From positions 124,001 through 188,000 of the forward strand of contig JAOCPU010000023.1 in NCBI GenBank assembly GCA_035772785.1: a DNA stretch of 64,000 nt, read 5' to 3'. The notes under the pieces were generated by a model that saw only the letters and a program-made list of their open reading frames with translations, was not told the DNA's origin and did no database searches. The position numbers were made by a program, and so were the translations under genes. The DNA is from Phlebiopsis flavidoalba (taxonomy: Eukaryota; Basidiomycota; Agaricomycetes; Polyporales; Phanerochaetaceae). Shown here in pieces: positions 1 through 12,149 of this stretch; positions within the stretch are counted from its first letter, which is position 1; every line of letters begins with the position of its first letter.

Positions 1-1449
1 TCCCCGGGCTACCCAAACGCTGTGGTCTAAGCTGCCAGCGCTGCACGCGGCCCGCCCCGCGCACGTCTGTTCCGACCTGCCGGTTTCCGTGACACGGTGG
101 CGGCCGCGTCAGTGTGCGCGCACGAGGCGCGCTCAACAGGCCTAAACCCCAGCCGCTGAATAACTCCGACAGATTTGCTTCACCGCCCCACCATACACCA
201 CACACATGGCTGACTTCGGATTTCTCGATGCGACTTCTGAGAGCGTACCCTTCACTGCAATTTCGGTCCCCTGGCTGTGAGTTGACCTTCTGCACGTGAG
301 AAGAGGTTGACGCAAGGGAGCCATCGCGTGGGTGCGTGCTTCAGGGTCAGACGCGCGTCACGCGAGGCAAGCAAATGCCTACGCGCCTCGTCCCTGCGCG
401 CTGGGGGTGCCGCCAGCCAATGGCGGCGCCGGCCTTTGATATCAGCGAGTTCGGCAGGCCCCGCGATGGGGAGCAGCACATCGCCCGCATTAGGCCAGGC
501 CCTAATTTTTTAAGTCGCGCCAGGAGCGCACCCCCGGCCCACGTCCCCCAGCTCGCCCGCCGTCGCTGCAGCCCGCAGCGGCGACAAGCATAGCTCTGCT
601 CGACCGATTCGCATGTGCCGACGCGAAACCACGACCGTCCCGACGCGCATTCGAGGCAAGCGGCGGCTAGGCGACACAATTCGCGGTCACCCATCGCGCG
701 CGTGCGGACCGAGGCCTGAACATTCGCCTCCCAATGCGGCCCGAGGCGTGAATTCGCCCCTCGACGGCCATTGGTTCAACTGCGCCCGGACGCAGAGCCC
801 GCGCATAAGCCAATCACCCATTACGCCATGGGCGGGCCGAGGAGCGTGTGCTGCGGCCGGTGTGTGGCCACAGGCGAGCCCCCGAGCAGCGACGCGTTTC
901 TGCCGGCTGCCGTGGCCCCGCCACATTCCGCTCGTAGGGGTAGTGTACCTACCCCACGACTGTGGACGAGGCGCGCCGTTGCTGGTGCGCGCCGGACGTG
1001 CGTGTGTGCCTCGACGCCGCGGCGGACGCGTCGGCTCCCGGGCGGGCGCCCCGGTTCGCGCGGCCCTTCACGCTGGAAAACACGCTCGCTGGCGAACATC
1101 TCCTTGACGACACCACGCGCAGAAAAACCTGCGCAGAATCACCACGGCGCGCACAGACACACACCCACCAACCTACAATGCCGCCGAAAATATATGACCA
1201 TGACAGATAGAGTCACAGGACCCAACGCACGCACCGCCGCCATCGCGAAACGGCCCATCGCGCAGATCGCTGGGCACGACACGCGGCACGTTCCCGTGCC
1301 ACCCCGCCTTCCGACGCCGCGCTTCGCGAGCACCCGGGCGCAGACCCGCTGACGTGCAACGGAGCGACCCGCCCGATTTTTGCTCCGCTTCCTCCGCCGT
1401 GTTCCGCGGGGCGGCCAGGGGCGACGACGAACGCACAATCCGACAACTC
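1..1449. other. GC-rich region without a supported gene
   Basis: No open frame here resembles a known protein, and the long frames on both strands look like by-products of high GC. The right part, from about 1200, may hold the 3' end or terminator of the permease transcribed from the minus strand, because the last recognisable permease residues lie near 1480-1560. No repeat or RNA gene was seen. Confidence 0.4.
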
Positions 1450-4400
1450 ACAAACGCGACTGCGCGCTTATGCTCCATGGCTGATGATGCGCGTGCAAAA
1501 TTCGGTCGATGGGTTGGAAGGTTAACGCTCGGGGCCCGGGGCACGCCAATCCTCGATGAACATGAGCTTGTCGTCGGGATGCGCAGGCGGTGTGCGAGCG
1601 CGGCGACGTTGCTCGGCGTGAACGCGCCCCATGCACGAGGACCTACCACATCCATCAGCTTTCTCTTGCGCGTGTCCCGCGAGGGCACACGTACCAAGTC
1701 GATCGTTGATTTCGGGGAACGCCTCGTCAAGGACTGTGTTTGGTGGTTATAAGCAGTGGTGGGAAAACGCGCGCGCACGGCTGTGCGGAAGGTGGACGCA
1801 CTCTTCCAGTTGGCTTCCATCTCGGACGGGGACGCCGCGCGCGCGTCGTCGTCGTCGTAGAAATGGATTGATCTTGAGGCAGGACGTCTCACTCGTTCTC
1901 GCTGACGTACAGCAGCATGTGGAAGAGCAACGTGATCTGTTGCCATCATCAGCGATTGGCTTCGCCGGCGCTGCGTATCAGGAAAGGGTCCGGCGCGCTG
2001 GACAGCAGAAAATATCGCACACCAGGGAAATGTAGCGCAATCCGCAAACAGAAGCAGGGAGAAGGAGTGCAGATGGATGGGGGGACCCACGCTCGTCGGG
2101 GTGCGCACGAGCACACACACCGGCTGCCGCCGCCAGTGCCGCATCGCCGCCGCGAGCCGCGCGCCCCAGCGAGTGCGTGACTCGCGCGCAGGCGCGTCAG
2201 CACGCCGTACTGGTCGTACGTCCACAGCAGCAGACGCGGAGGATCCGGGCCTTGGTCATCGTCCCAAAGAAAACACGGCCGCGATCACGGCCGTGTACGC
2301 GCGCGTACCTACGCTTTTGTCAGCAACAGCCATGGGGAGGAGCGAGGGGGGCGCACCCGATGATGGACGGGTCGAGCGCGACGTTGCCGTCCGATGATGG
2401 CGCCGGCAGACGAGCAGCCGCGTCTTTGAGACAGGACGAGAAGGGTGCGAGCGGCTACTGTGCGCGGGTTTCGGCGCGGGAGCCGGCCGCGGTGAACTTG
2501 AGCAAGCAGCGCGGAGACCCCTGAGAGGCGGGGAAGAGCGCCATCACTGCGAGCCACACGAGCGAGTAAACCTGCATTACAACCTTCTTCAGCCTCACAC
2601 AACACGAGCAGGGTGCGGGGGACGCACATCATTGGACGTGACCCCGACAGGTCGGCCGCCGGAGCTTTGCTGCGTAGAGCACGAAGTATGAACGCGACGA
2701 AACGCGGACGATCGACGGCGTCGGGGCGCGTGCGTGACGGGATAGGCGGCGCGAGTTGGAAGAGCTGCGGGAGGAGGCGGTACGTGCGCGCGAAGCCGCT
2801 CAAAGAGCTCGCACGCGCCGAGGATCCCTGGCCTGGTGTCAGCGGAACACACACGGGGAGCGGGGCGGGGCGGGGCGGGGCGGACCTGTGAGCACGCGCA
2901 CCCGCAGAGGGTGACCACCGCGTCGACGACGACCCATATGCGGAGCCAGGGGCCGGCGACCTGTGCGGGTGGGTTAGGGGAGGGAGAGTGAGTGTCGGGA
3001 ATGCGCGTACCGTATGCGCGAGCACGCTGAGGGAAGTTCGCGCCGCCGAGGATGGTGTGCAGCGGCACGTGCGCGAGGACGAAGAGCATCGAGAGCGCGT
3101 TGAGCGCGATCGCAGGGTAGTGCAGGTTCCGGAGGACCTGCGGGAAGCGGCCGGGCTTGATGCAGGCCGCGTACGAGGGCACGCCTGCGCGCGGGACCGT
3201 CAGCACGCACAACAAACACAAAAAACAGGGTTTTGGGAGGGAAAGGAGCCGTACATTCAAAGCCTGTCAGGCCTAGCACGCCGATGCAGACGCCGTTGAA
3301 GATCGTTGTCGCGCGACTCTAGGGTCCGCGGAGACGGTTGTCTGGCCTTCTGTCCAGTTTTTTCTCTGATCTGCGCGCGTTGCCCCTTTGCGCCCATGCC
3401 ACCGCGGAGGCAATGAGCACGGGGGGGGGGCCGTCATCGTGATGACCCCCCCCCTGGCGGCAGAGTCAGGCGATGCGACATCTGCGGAAGAGTGCGAGAG
3501 AAAGGGGCCGCACATGGATGCTCAGCAGCGTGAGGGCCAGCCGTGCGCTGTCGCGGATTCCGCTCAGGCTAACGAGCAAAAATATTAATAGAATGACGAG
3601 GGTCCCGACAACGAGAGGAAAACGGTAGCGTGACTTCGCCTGCGAGATACGAGACCGCCGTCGCCGCCGACACCACTGACGTTGCAGCGAAGTCCAGGAG
3701 CAACAAAGATGCCCCGATCAGGGCTAGCGACTTGGAGGAAACATTTTAATCTGGTGCATCACGAGTGAGAGGATTGAAATAACCGCGGGAAGCCCCAGCA
3801 CCACTGACAGATATAGTTACGGTGTACGGTGCCCCGCTAATCGGAAGGGCCGAGGCGACCTCTTCCATAATGGGCCGCCAGAGAAACATCACGCAGCTGG
3901 CGACAAACAGCGCTATCGGCGAGCTGTGGGTGCGCACGCCAGGTTAGGCTATAGTGGAGATGGAAGACAAGGGGCCAAGACCCACTAGACCCGGAGACCA
4001 GCACGACAGCGGGCAAGGCGTAGAAGACGCTGCCCAGCACTGCATTACCGGCGAGTGCGCTCGCGGTGAACTGCCCGAGGGACACGGCCCGCCGCGCGCG
4101 CTGGATCGCCGCCTCCCCGACCGCGAGCTCCGGCGGCGCGAGCACGAGCCGCGTCGTGGTGCCCCACCCCGCGAACGTGAGCGTGCTGGGCAGGTTAAGG
4201 AACCGGCTCGGCACGGCGGTCGATTTCACGCCCCCGCGCTGCCGCTGCCGCCGGAGCACGATGTCGTACTGCGCTGACTCGAATGTTGGGGGGTGCAGCC
4301 CGCGCGGGTCTTCGTGGGCTGTGAGAAAATGTGTGTCAGCGATTGGTTGGGCGGGCAAGGGTGGTGTGGCGTACGGCCCACCGTTGGCGGTCGCGCGGGC

Positions 4401-4505
4401 ACCGGCGGCGGCTGGATTGCGATCCAGGTCGACTCCACGGGGTAGGGACTCGATGTCCTGTTCGTCGTGCGGCGCATCCACATCTGGAGGCGGAGGTTTT
4501 GACAT
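1450..4505 (-). CDS. APC-family amino-acid/polyamine-type permease with C-terminal cytosolic domain
   Basis: Membrane transporter of the amino acid-polyamine-organocation superfamily, probably in the plasma membrane; the substrate cannot be read from sequence. The chosen start (4503-4505) gives MSKPPPPDVDAPHDEQDIES, a hydrophilic N-tail. Membrane blocks then follow in family order: SLGQFTASALAGNAVLGS, LFVASCVMFLWRPIMEEVA then SALPISGAPYT, SLALIGASLLLLDFAATS, GTLVILLIFLLVSLSG, YAACIKPGRFPQVLRNLHY, and WLRIWVVVDAVVTLCG. Beyond the last membrane block there is a roughly 200-residue tail with PSEMEAN and FTPSNVAALAHRLRIP, as in other basidiomycete permeases as I recall them. Introns are seen around 3800-3730, 3260-3190, 3010-2945 and 2890-2830; the last contains a GGGGC repeat. 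Frames jump several times, for example one extra base near 3030 and again near 2540 and 3625. The exact stop is uncertain. Confidence 0.75.
3421..3455. repeat. poly-G/poly-C hairpin inside the permease
   Basis: Nine or so G, then a short near-palindrome (GTCATC followed by GTGATGAC), then nine or so C. The whole block can fold back on itself. It lies where permease exon sequence is expected and interrupts the reading frame, so it may be a sequencing or assembly artefact or a real low-complexity insertion. Confidence 0.6.
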
Positions 4506-6077
4506 GATTGATCGTGTCGTAGTCGTAGGCAAGAGCAGACGTCAAGCCTGTGTCTTTGTGCCACTCGGAAAGATTTGACGGAAGAACCTTGGAAGGAATG
4601 GTTGCGTGACTTGACACCACGTACGATGATCCCAAGATGGGTCAGAATGGAGTCGTTGAGGAGGTATAATGTGTATCTATCCAAGAGACAAACAAAGGTC
4701 AAAGGACTGCTTGGGCCAGTCTGGAGGATGGTCGAAGCTGGTGACCAAAAGACATACCGCGCGCAAATAGAGTTTGATGGCGGTGCCACCGACTCGATCA
4801 CCAGTGGTGTTGGGGCGCTTAACAACAACCTCTGATGCGCCCTCCATCTCGCGATTTGGTGACGGCGCAAACTGTAAAATGATCCTCTCGACATTCATCC
4901 CGATATCAATGCGCAAAGCGGCTCACTCCCCCCTTGATTAGCCTAGCCTATCTACGACCGGAGCAGGTGTTGATAACAACCCGAACAAATCCCGGCCTTG
5001 TTCTTGTCAATCCATTCGCGAGTAGAAGCCTGAACAGCATTATACATCGCTCAGATGCGTGATCAGTATGTGTATAGCCTCTCTAGGACATTACTGATAC
5101 TCAAAGCGCGCTGAAAGTCTCTAGAATCACCCAACAATGCCAGACCAGTACGTCTCATGATCGGCGATATCGAGTTCCGATGGTCGTGCCTCGAAAGCGA
5201 GAAATCCATTCCTTTCCCAGCAGATGCTGATAGTAAAGAATATAAAGCACCGCCATAAACTACAGTGCTTCCCCTACTATTCAATCGGACTTAGAGTGAC
5301 TGTTGCTCATTGCTCTGGACGACGCAGAAGATCTATCACCTACATCCGCGAGACTTCGGACTTCCACTTCTAATCTGACCACGTTTGGGTAGATGTTTCA
5401 CTGGATGTACTGACTACTTTGAACAGAATCTGGCAATGAGGAAGATGGCTCATTTCTTCGATGGATGATTAGCCCATCGGCACAAACCCGAAATTAAATA
5501 TTTTTGTGACGGTGTTTACGCACGGAATCATTCCAGTCTACAACATATCCTGATCATTCCATTCATCAATCTCATCGCACCCACAAGAGCACACAAGCTC
5601 CGACGCCGTGACACGCCAGGCAGGTCGCGGCACGCCTTTGATGAGAAGCTCTGGGGTTGACGCCACAACGTGTGCGGGGCTCGGGAGTCGATGTTGAATT
5701 ATTTGCGTGCTGAGGATGAGAACCCGATTGAGTGAGAAGTAGCGATAGGGATAGTTCTTCGCTGGTTAGCGTAGATATCGAGACATTGTCCAGGGGCAGA
5801 GTAGCAATCCGCCGACGCCTCAGTCGCACTGCACGGTGGGCGAGATGCCTTGCCGTCGTGCTGTCAGCAATATTACATGACATTTTGGGCCAGCATATCC
5901 TCGAACAATGTATCGCTGGCAGTATTTCAGGCCAACTGAGGCCTGGAGAGATCATGAAACAAACTCTCATTGGAATTTTCCGAGTAGACTCAGGCGCCGG
6001 ATAAGATACACCAAATGAAACTATCATGTATGCGCAATTAAGCATCGCCGGTCGCGGTCGCAGTGGGGACAGCGGTG
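4506..6077. other. intergenic region between permease and LPMO
   Basis: The left part should hold the permease promoter, on the minus strand. The open frames here (plus 4575-4835, minus 5572-6045) match nothing I recognise, lack splice-linked continuation, and are probably chance. No repeats were noticed. Confidence 0.35.
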
Positions 6078-7166
6078 CTAGTCACGTTCGGGGAGAATGG
6101 GAATGCCGACAAGGGCAATGGATCCACCCAATGCATCGTCCCAGACGGCCGGGCCAGGACCGACGTACTTCGTCGGGTCCGAGCCGTCGTAAAGGTTCCA
6201 CTGGATGCCGGGGGTTGTGTCGGTGTATGCACCAGGGAGAGCAATGCCTTCGGGAAGGGTGTCTGTTCCGTTGGTAGTTTCACGGTGATCTGAGCGTGCA
6301 GTAGATGTAGAATTGCTGTCGATGAGTGGTCAGCAAAGACGGTACCTGCGCATTGTGTCGTTAGGCTTACCGCGCCACGGAGCGGGTTCTGGTCGTACAG
6401 GAGTCTGCTTGGGGTGGAGTGCATGATCTCGGCTACAAGATTGAGCGTTTGTGCACAATGTGAGGAGAAGGAACATACCACGGAATAGATAGTCGCCGGC
6501 AGGAATATCTGGCACGATGACCGTGTGTTGCCCATGTGCAATGATGAGCCGGTCAACAGCCCAGCTTGTCGTGTAGGTATCCTCGAAGATCTTGACCCAG
6601 ACTGGACCGCTGCCGTTTGAGGCAGCTGGAGCAATGTAAACAGCGATGGGGCCCTATGTCAACAAACGTAAGTGTAATATGTATAAGGTTTTCATATATG
6701 AACTTACGTGGTGCGAGCTAAATACCACATCGAAGGAATTCACATATGATCAGTACAAATACAGTCATATGCTTACTCACCTTGCAATGATATCGTCGTC
6801 TCGTCTGTCAAGATATGAGGTTACTCATTCACATACTAAAAGCCTTATACTAACGTGTTGTGATACCATTCGAATGTCAGTGAGTCGTTAGACTTGACAG
6901 AACCCCACTGGGGGACCTCTACGTCGAGAATCAGGGCAGTAATAACCTGCGGTAGGAGTAAGACCCGACCTCGGTTATCGACGTTACAGGCCATAGCTGG
7001 GTCTGTGAGGTTTACCACGGGATTGTTGTTGGGAGGCGAGCGAATGTAGATATTTGCGCCCATCGCCTTGATCGACGCCGTTTACCCACACACCCCAAAC
7101 CAGGGTGTGGGCAGCCACAGATGCGAGGAGGCTAGAGAGACTGAGCAGTGCGAGACTGAGATACAT
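6078..7166 (-). CDS. AA9 lytic polysaccharide monooxygenase (secreted)
   Basis: Copper enzyme that oxidatively cleaves cellulose or related polysaccharides outside the cell. The start at 7166 gives a signal peptide ([19 protein letters not shown]) directly followed by [11 protein letters not shown]. Cleavage therefore leaves the N-terminal histidine of the copper histidine brace. Further family landmarks, in order, are [30 protein letters not shown], a second-histidine block ([14 protein letters not shown]), [39 protein letters not shown], and the C-terminal [15 protein letters not shown] with stop at 6078-6080. Introns include one after GDYLFR (near 6480-6430) and one after LRGA (near 6370). 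There are at least two frame breaks: an extra A at 7053-7055 and one missing base near 6270-6280. There is no CBM1 or linker. With the breaks ignored it is close to a normal single-domain AA9. Confidence 0.88.
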
Positions 7167-7202
7167 GTTCCGCTGGAAGTCAAGGGTAACTCGCTCGTAG
7201 GG

Positions 7203-7210
7203 CTTTATAT
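7203..7210 (-). promoter_or_regulatory. possible TATA box of the LPMO gene
   Basis: On the minus strand the sequence reads ATATAAAG, about 40 nt before the LPMO start codon. Position and form fit a TATA element with a short leader. No transcript data are available. Confidence 0.4.
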
Positions 7211-8709
7211 GTTCTCACCTCGACTCGGCGCAACTCGGGGAGCCTAATAAGCTTCAACCTTCGAAGTACTAGTCTTGTGGCCCTCGACAGACGGCCGCAT
7301 GTACAGGAGCGATTGCAAAGTTCGCAAGCGGCCTGTAGATCTACCTCTGTTGTGCGTTACGAGGACAGCCTCGGCAGTGTCTCTTCTTGAGCAAATTATA
7401 GAAGGATCTACCGTGCCGAGAGGGTGTCCGAGGATTTTGCAGCTAAATGGGAGAGAAGTGGCTCCGCGGCTGATAGATGGTGAAACACAACTATGAGAAT
7501 AATTGAATACATTTGCGACATTAGAAGACCTCATACCTGTGTGAGACACGCCCGTGGTGTGCGATTGGTTCGCTCGGAGGAAGGGTTAGTATCGGATGAA
7601 CATCCGCCTGTAGTACGACTGAGTAGGGTTTGGTTGAGACTCATCAAAATATGGCGTTAACGCACTAACAAATGACGCTAGCTAGCGTTGACAAAGATAT
7701 ATAGATATGGATGTACCGTGTCAGCCTCGAAAAAGCGGACATTGTGTCCTGCCAAGTGAATTTCGACGGATATTATCTTTCGAAAGTATTATATTGATGT
7801 GAGACTGTGGCAGATTGGAAAATTGTATGAGGACACACATGTCAAATAGCTGTATCTCGTCGAAATCAAAAATTACTCGTGAGCTGCGCATTGTCTCGAG
7901 AAACTTGAGGACCGCGAAATCCCGTTTCAGAGTTCCAAGCGAAGGTGAAGCTACTGGGCTCGGAGCCTCGGACAGAGGACCTAAAATGGCCTAGGCACAC
8001 AGGTACTACGACAACGCTGTTACAGCCACTGAAGTATTTAAGCCGTCCGAGATACTCAAACTTTGTATTTATGGATGAATATCAAGTGTCGCATTCGTTC
8101 AAGTTCGCAGCCCAGAATTTAAATTTACAGCCTTTCCAATGGTCCATCGCGTTTTTCCAGGAATCATGTGATTTCTTCTTTATCCTAAGCGCCTCCCGCT
8201 TCCGCTCTTCCACGCGAGCGTTTTCGCAGAAAAGGCATTCTTTGTTTCTCGCGTCCGCCTCGCAACGTTGCCCACCGCTCTCTCGACGGATAGGACAAGA
8301 GCATTCATAAATTCTAGCATTTTTCTACTATCCGCGCTTTTGGCGAGCGCATCACACATAGACAATGAGCCTCTCGAAAATCCCCCGCCTTCCATTATCG
8401 TTGAGCTTGCCACCAACGTTTTCAACATAGAACATTCCCGAGAAGTAGGATGGAATCTCTAATCTCGCTTCCCAAACTACATTGCCCTTTGTCGTCCGCC
8501 CATGAAGATACAAAAGGGACGGTACATTGCAAGTGTCTTCCTAGTCTGGGCCTGGTTTCCGATGAGTCTCCATCCACGCTTCCCGACTCAGCTCGCCTCG
8601 CCACCACCAGGAGTGCAGGACACACCTCGCTTCGCTTGAGCTGTCGACAACTACTCGATTCTCGACGCGTTATAATCCCTCTTTTCTCAAACTTTCATCG
8701 ACTGCCGCG
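7211..8709. other. intergenic region between LPMO and STE3 receptor 1
   Basis: No recognisable gene. I scanned both strands by eye for short pheromone-precursor ORFs ending in Cys-x-x-Ala-stop and saw none. The right part should hold the receptor promoter. Confidence 0.35.
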
Positions 8710-10482
8710 ATGTCTGCCTCCTGGGAGGCCCGAGCAAAGGGATATATGCCACGTTCCACGTGTGGGCCTGGGCTTCGTGGTTTGCTACCTTCCACTTTAT
8801 TGGCATGTGAAAGGTGCGCCAACGTCAGCTTTTTTCGCCCAGTGTGGGTTTGTGCTGATGGGCATCACGCAGCATGTGAATGTTGGCACGATGCTCTGGG
8901 ATTTTCTGGGCTGCTGCACGGGCTGCCTGATTTATTTTATCAACGCTGTCATCTGGCGGAAAAATAATATCCTTAATGTGGCACCTGTCTGGTGGCGATA
9001 TCGGTAAGACCTCGCCCATGTACAAAAGACATCACATCTCACTCCGTCCGACAGTTACTCGATTCCTCCATGTTCAGCCTGTTGGCATATGTCTCTCCTC
9101 CGCTCTGATCAACTACAGACTGAATAGCTTGTCAAAATTGAAGGGCCCCCATTCATACTGAGTCAGACGTATGTCCATGCTCGCAGTGTCTGTCCACTTC
9201 CGGCGCTCTAAAACGCGTTCTCTTTCTTATGTCAGAAAACTGCCGCATGGATATAATTGAGCTTAGCATAGGCTTGGGTGCACCTGCGGTCTTCATGGGA
9301 CTATGTGAGCCGATCCGAGTTATGCTTTGCGTCAACAAAAAGCTCACAAAATGTCCAGACTGGTTCATACAAGGTCATCGCTTCGATATTTACGAGGGCC
9401 TTGGATGGTTAAATCCTACCACCCCTTTCACCACCGTTATGGCTTGGCACATTCGCTATCTCCGGGCCATCTATCACCATGATTGTTTTCTGCGTGCTTT
9501 GGAGGTAGGATTCCATTCACCCTAACATGACTCGCGAAACTCATTCCACTCAGTGTCGTCGATCATCAACTTCTCAACCACCGCAGACAAACCGAAGATA
9601 TTCTGAACGAGTCGGAACAAAATATCACTTCCTACCGTTATTTTCGGCTGATGGTGTTTTCCTCCATTGACGTCCTATATCTGCTCCCCGTCAACCTGAT
9701 CATCCTCTTCTTATCCTCGAGTATCAAGTTTTACCCGTGGAAAGGCCTAGCCGACCTTCATTTCGGCTTCTCCGCCGTTGACATGGTGCCTGTATTCGAG
9801 TGGCAGCATTCTCAGGTCAGCTACGTACAAGTACTCCTTCCTCCGGTAACCTCCATATTCTCGTCTTTTGTCTTTTTCCTGGTGTTCGGTCTGGCGAAGG
9901 AAGCGCGTGTGCACTACCGAAAACTCTTCGACACTACCTGTACATGGTGCATTGCAATTCAAGGGAAAAGCAACAGCGGGTACTACGCTGATAAGGTCCG
10001 TGCGATTCGTCGTACTCGTGTTATACCCCGCCTCATATTTTCTTTTCAGCCGAGAAGAGCCCAAACCACGTGGGCTGGGAGGCATACTTACGCATATGAA
10101 GACGATGCCCAGCTTTATCCAACGAGTGCCGGCGGCTCAGAGGCATCCACGGCGACATAGCAAGGATTCAATATCTTCTACCCTCTCTGTGTCTATCATC
10201 GTCGAGGACTACACGGTGTATGACGATCCGGAGCTTGGACACCCGCTGAAAACAGTGGAGCCCGCGTATAGACCCCACGAGCAGGACTACACACGTTACG
10301 ACCTCGCAGACAGCGGAGATCGCGTATCCATCTCCGCCTCTACTACCTCCCGGGCTGCCCTTCGCACACCGCCCCAAGCTGCCCAGCTCGTGGGTAGTCC
10401 TGTCCACCGGACCCCACCACGACACTCCTTCCATGGCCCCAAGTCGGTGCTTAGCTCGACGAATTCACTCGATAACCTATAG
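8710..10482 (+). CDS. STE3-type pheromone receptor (B mating-type-like GPCR)
   Basis: Seven-transmembrane receptor of the fungal STE3 family, which binds lipopeptide mating pheromones at the cell surface. Helix 1 reads GLGFVVCYLPLYWHVKG, the counterpart of the usual LPxxWH motif. Exon 2 (about 8873-9003) gives VNVGTMLWDFLGCCTG then LIYFINAVIWRKNNI. Exon 3 ends with DIIELSIGLGAPAVFMGL. Exon 4 (9359-9504) starts WFIQGHRFDIYEGLGWLNP, the conserved QGHRFxI block. The last exon, from 9554, gives RYFRLMVFSSIDVLYLLPV, then YPWKGLADLHFGF, then FVFFLVFGLAKEARVHYRK (helix 7 and the start of the tail), and a long Ser/Thr/Tyr-rich tail ending at 10482. The start at 8710 is in a different frame from helix 1, and another shift lies in the tail near 10050. 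The gene looks otherwise complete. Confidence 0.85.
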
Positions 10483-11121
10483 ACTGCCGTAGTTTTACCC
10501 TCCACGATCTCTGATGGGACTTCTGTATCATCTCTCTCATTCGTCACTCTTTCTAGCGTTTGCGAACAGTCGATCTCCAGACCGTGATCTTGTATTTTTG
10601 CCATTGTATTCCGCCCTGTAGCCATTTGGAATCTACGTAATCATCATCCTAGTGCTTTTCATTCGCAAACCCTTGTTCGGTCGTTCCATCATGCGCGCTT
10701 CTTGACAAGGTTGTCTCGTTTTGGTATGTCTTGTTATTTCGCCTCGTTACTTCCGGTTTGTTGCTCAACTCCCGGTTGCTCTCAGGTACACAACCTACGC
10801 CTCGCTCGCCGCGTGTTCGTTGTCCACACACATCAGGACTGCTCATGTCTTGCCCCGGCGTTGAGGTACTATAGGTACATGGCTATACCCAGAGTGCTAG
10901 GGGTGTTTGGCGGCCGATGAAGTCCAACACTGTATGTGAAGAGACGAAAAAAAATACAACGAAGGACATACGTACTCGCAAGCGACGCTGCGACGGATAG
11001 TCAACCATCACATTCTTCTTCACCCTCTCCTGTCAAAAAATATTCATTATAATCCGCCTTGTAGATCGTCCAGTCCAGCCTCATTTCCATTCTTCTTCCA
11101 CTCACTTTCGCTCACGGATCC
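10483..11121. other. spacer between two STE3 genes
   Basis: No gene is recognised. The small plus-strand frame at 10702-10920 lacks a CaaX end and is not a pheromone precursor. The sequence just before 11122 is pyrimidine-rich and should hold the promoter of the second receptor. Confidence 0.35.
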
Positions 11122-12149
11122 ATGATGGTACCGTGGCCGCGTGCAGCCCAAGGTTTTTACACCGCGTTTTGCGGATTGGGGGCGCTGGTCGCATACTTTC
11201 CTCTGTACTGGAACATTTGGAGGGTATGTTTATTCACATCTTCCAGAGAGAATGTTTGTTTGACTCCACATACCTTAGCATGGAACTCTGCCTCGGTCTT
11301 GTGGATCTTCTGGTCTATCTTGGTACCAGTTGCCTCGTTCATTTCATCAATTGCAATCATTTGGCGCGACAATGCGCGGACAACATTGCACAGTTTGGTG
11401 CGACATCAGTGAGATAAAACACCTGTTTAGCTTTCAGACCGCCGACTAGACAGCCTTCATAGGCTCGCGGTGGATTCACGTCGAATCGATTGGGATAATC
11501 ACCGCGGGAGCGCTTCTCAATCATCGACTTTACAAGCTGCTGAAGTTTAGTAGGACTTGTAATCTGGATCTTAACGTACGTCGTACTTGAAGCCATCAGT
11601 ATCAGTCCGAAGACTCAAAACGGCGCCTTTTGGACAGAGGAAGGCAATGGTCATCTTCCGATGTCTGTATTGGATTAGGAGTTCCTTCTGCCTTCATCGC
11701 ACTGTGTAAGCTACCGTCCAGCTTATCATCAACCCGACGATTAACTTTCTTCGGCCATAGACTGGTTTATTCAGGGGCACCGTTTCAACATCTTCGAAGG
11801 AATTGGCTGTTTTCCGGCGCCCGCTATCTTGATACCCAGCCATGTTGTGACATACGGAATGTGGCCCACCATTATCTGCTTGATATCGGCATGCTACGGG
11901 GGGGTATGTGCTGCAGCCAGAAGGTCTCACGCGTCATGCGTAGTCTTCGAACCTAGTATCAACTCTTGCACACTCTTCATGCGCCATCGGAGGAACATGA
12001 AAGACCTCATCGACCATTCTTCGCTTCATCTCAACAACCTCACCGACCGACGTTACTTGCGGCTCATGCTCTTCGCTTCTATAGACGCCTGTTTGACGGT
12101 ACCTTTCAACATTGTCGCACTAATCTACACATGTGCAGATAAGGACTAG
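11122..12149 (+). pseudogene. STE3-type receptor 2, 5' part (helices 1-5), interrupted
   Basis: N-terminal part of a second pheromone receptor, with a clean ATG (MMVPWPRAAQGFYTAF). Helix 1 ends AYFPLYWNIWR, followed by an intron (11224-11278). Exon 2 gives NSASVLWIFWSILVPVASF then IIWRDNA. Later exons give SSDVCIGLGVPSAFIALC, then FIQGHRFNIFEGIGCFPA, and finally RRYLRLMLFASIDACLTVP followed by FNIVALIYTCAD. Coding then stops two codons later at TAG 12147-12149, in the middle of the protein where loop 3 and helices 6-7 should follow. The missing part is found at 18860. Compared with receptor 1, the break falls between VNLIILFLSSS and YPWKGLADL. As it stands the gene cannot make a seven-helix receptor. 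Confidence 0.85.

Noticed and set aside
1173..2225. 350-residue open frame on the minus strand
   Set aside because: It mixes true permease tail pieces with out-of-frame GC-rich sequence; it is not a separate gene.
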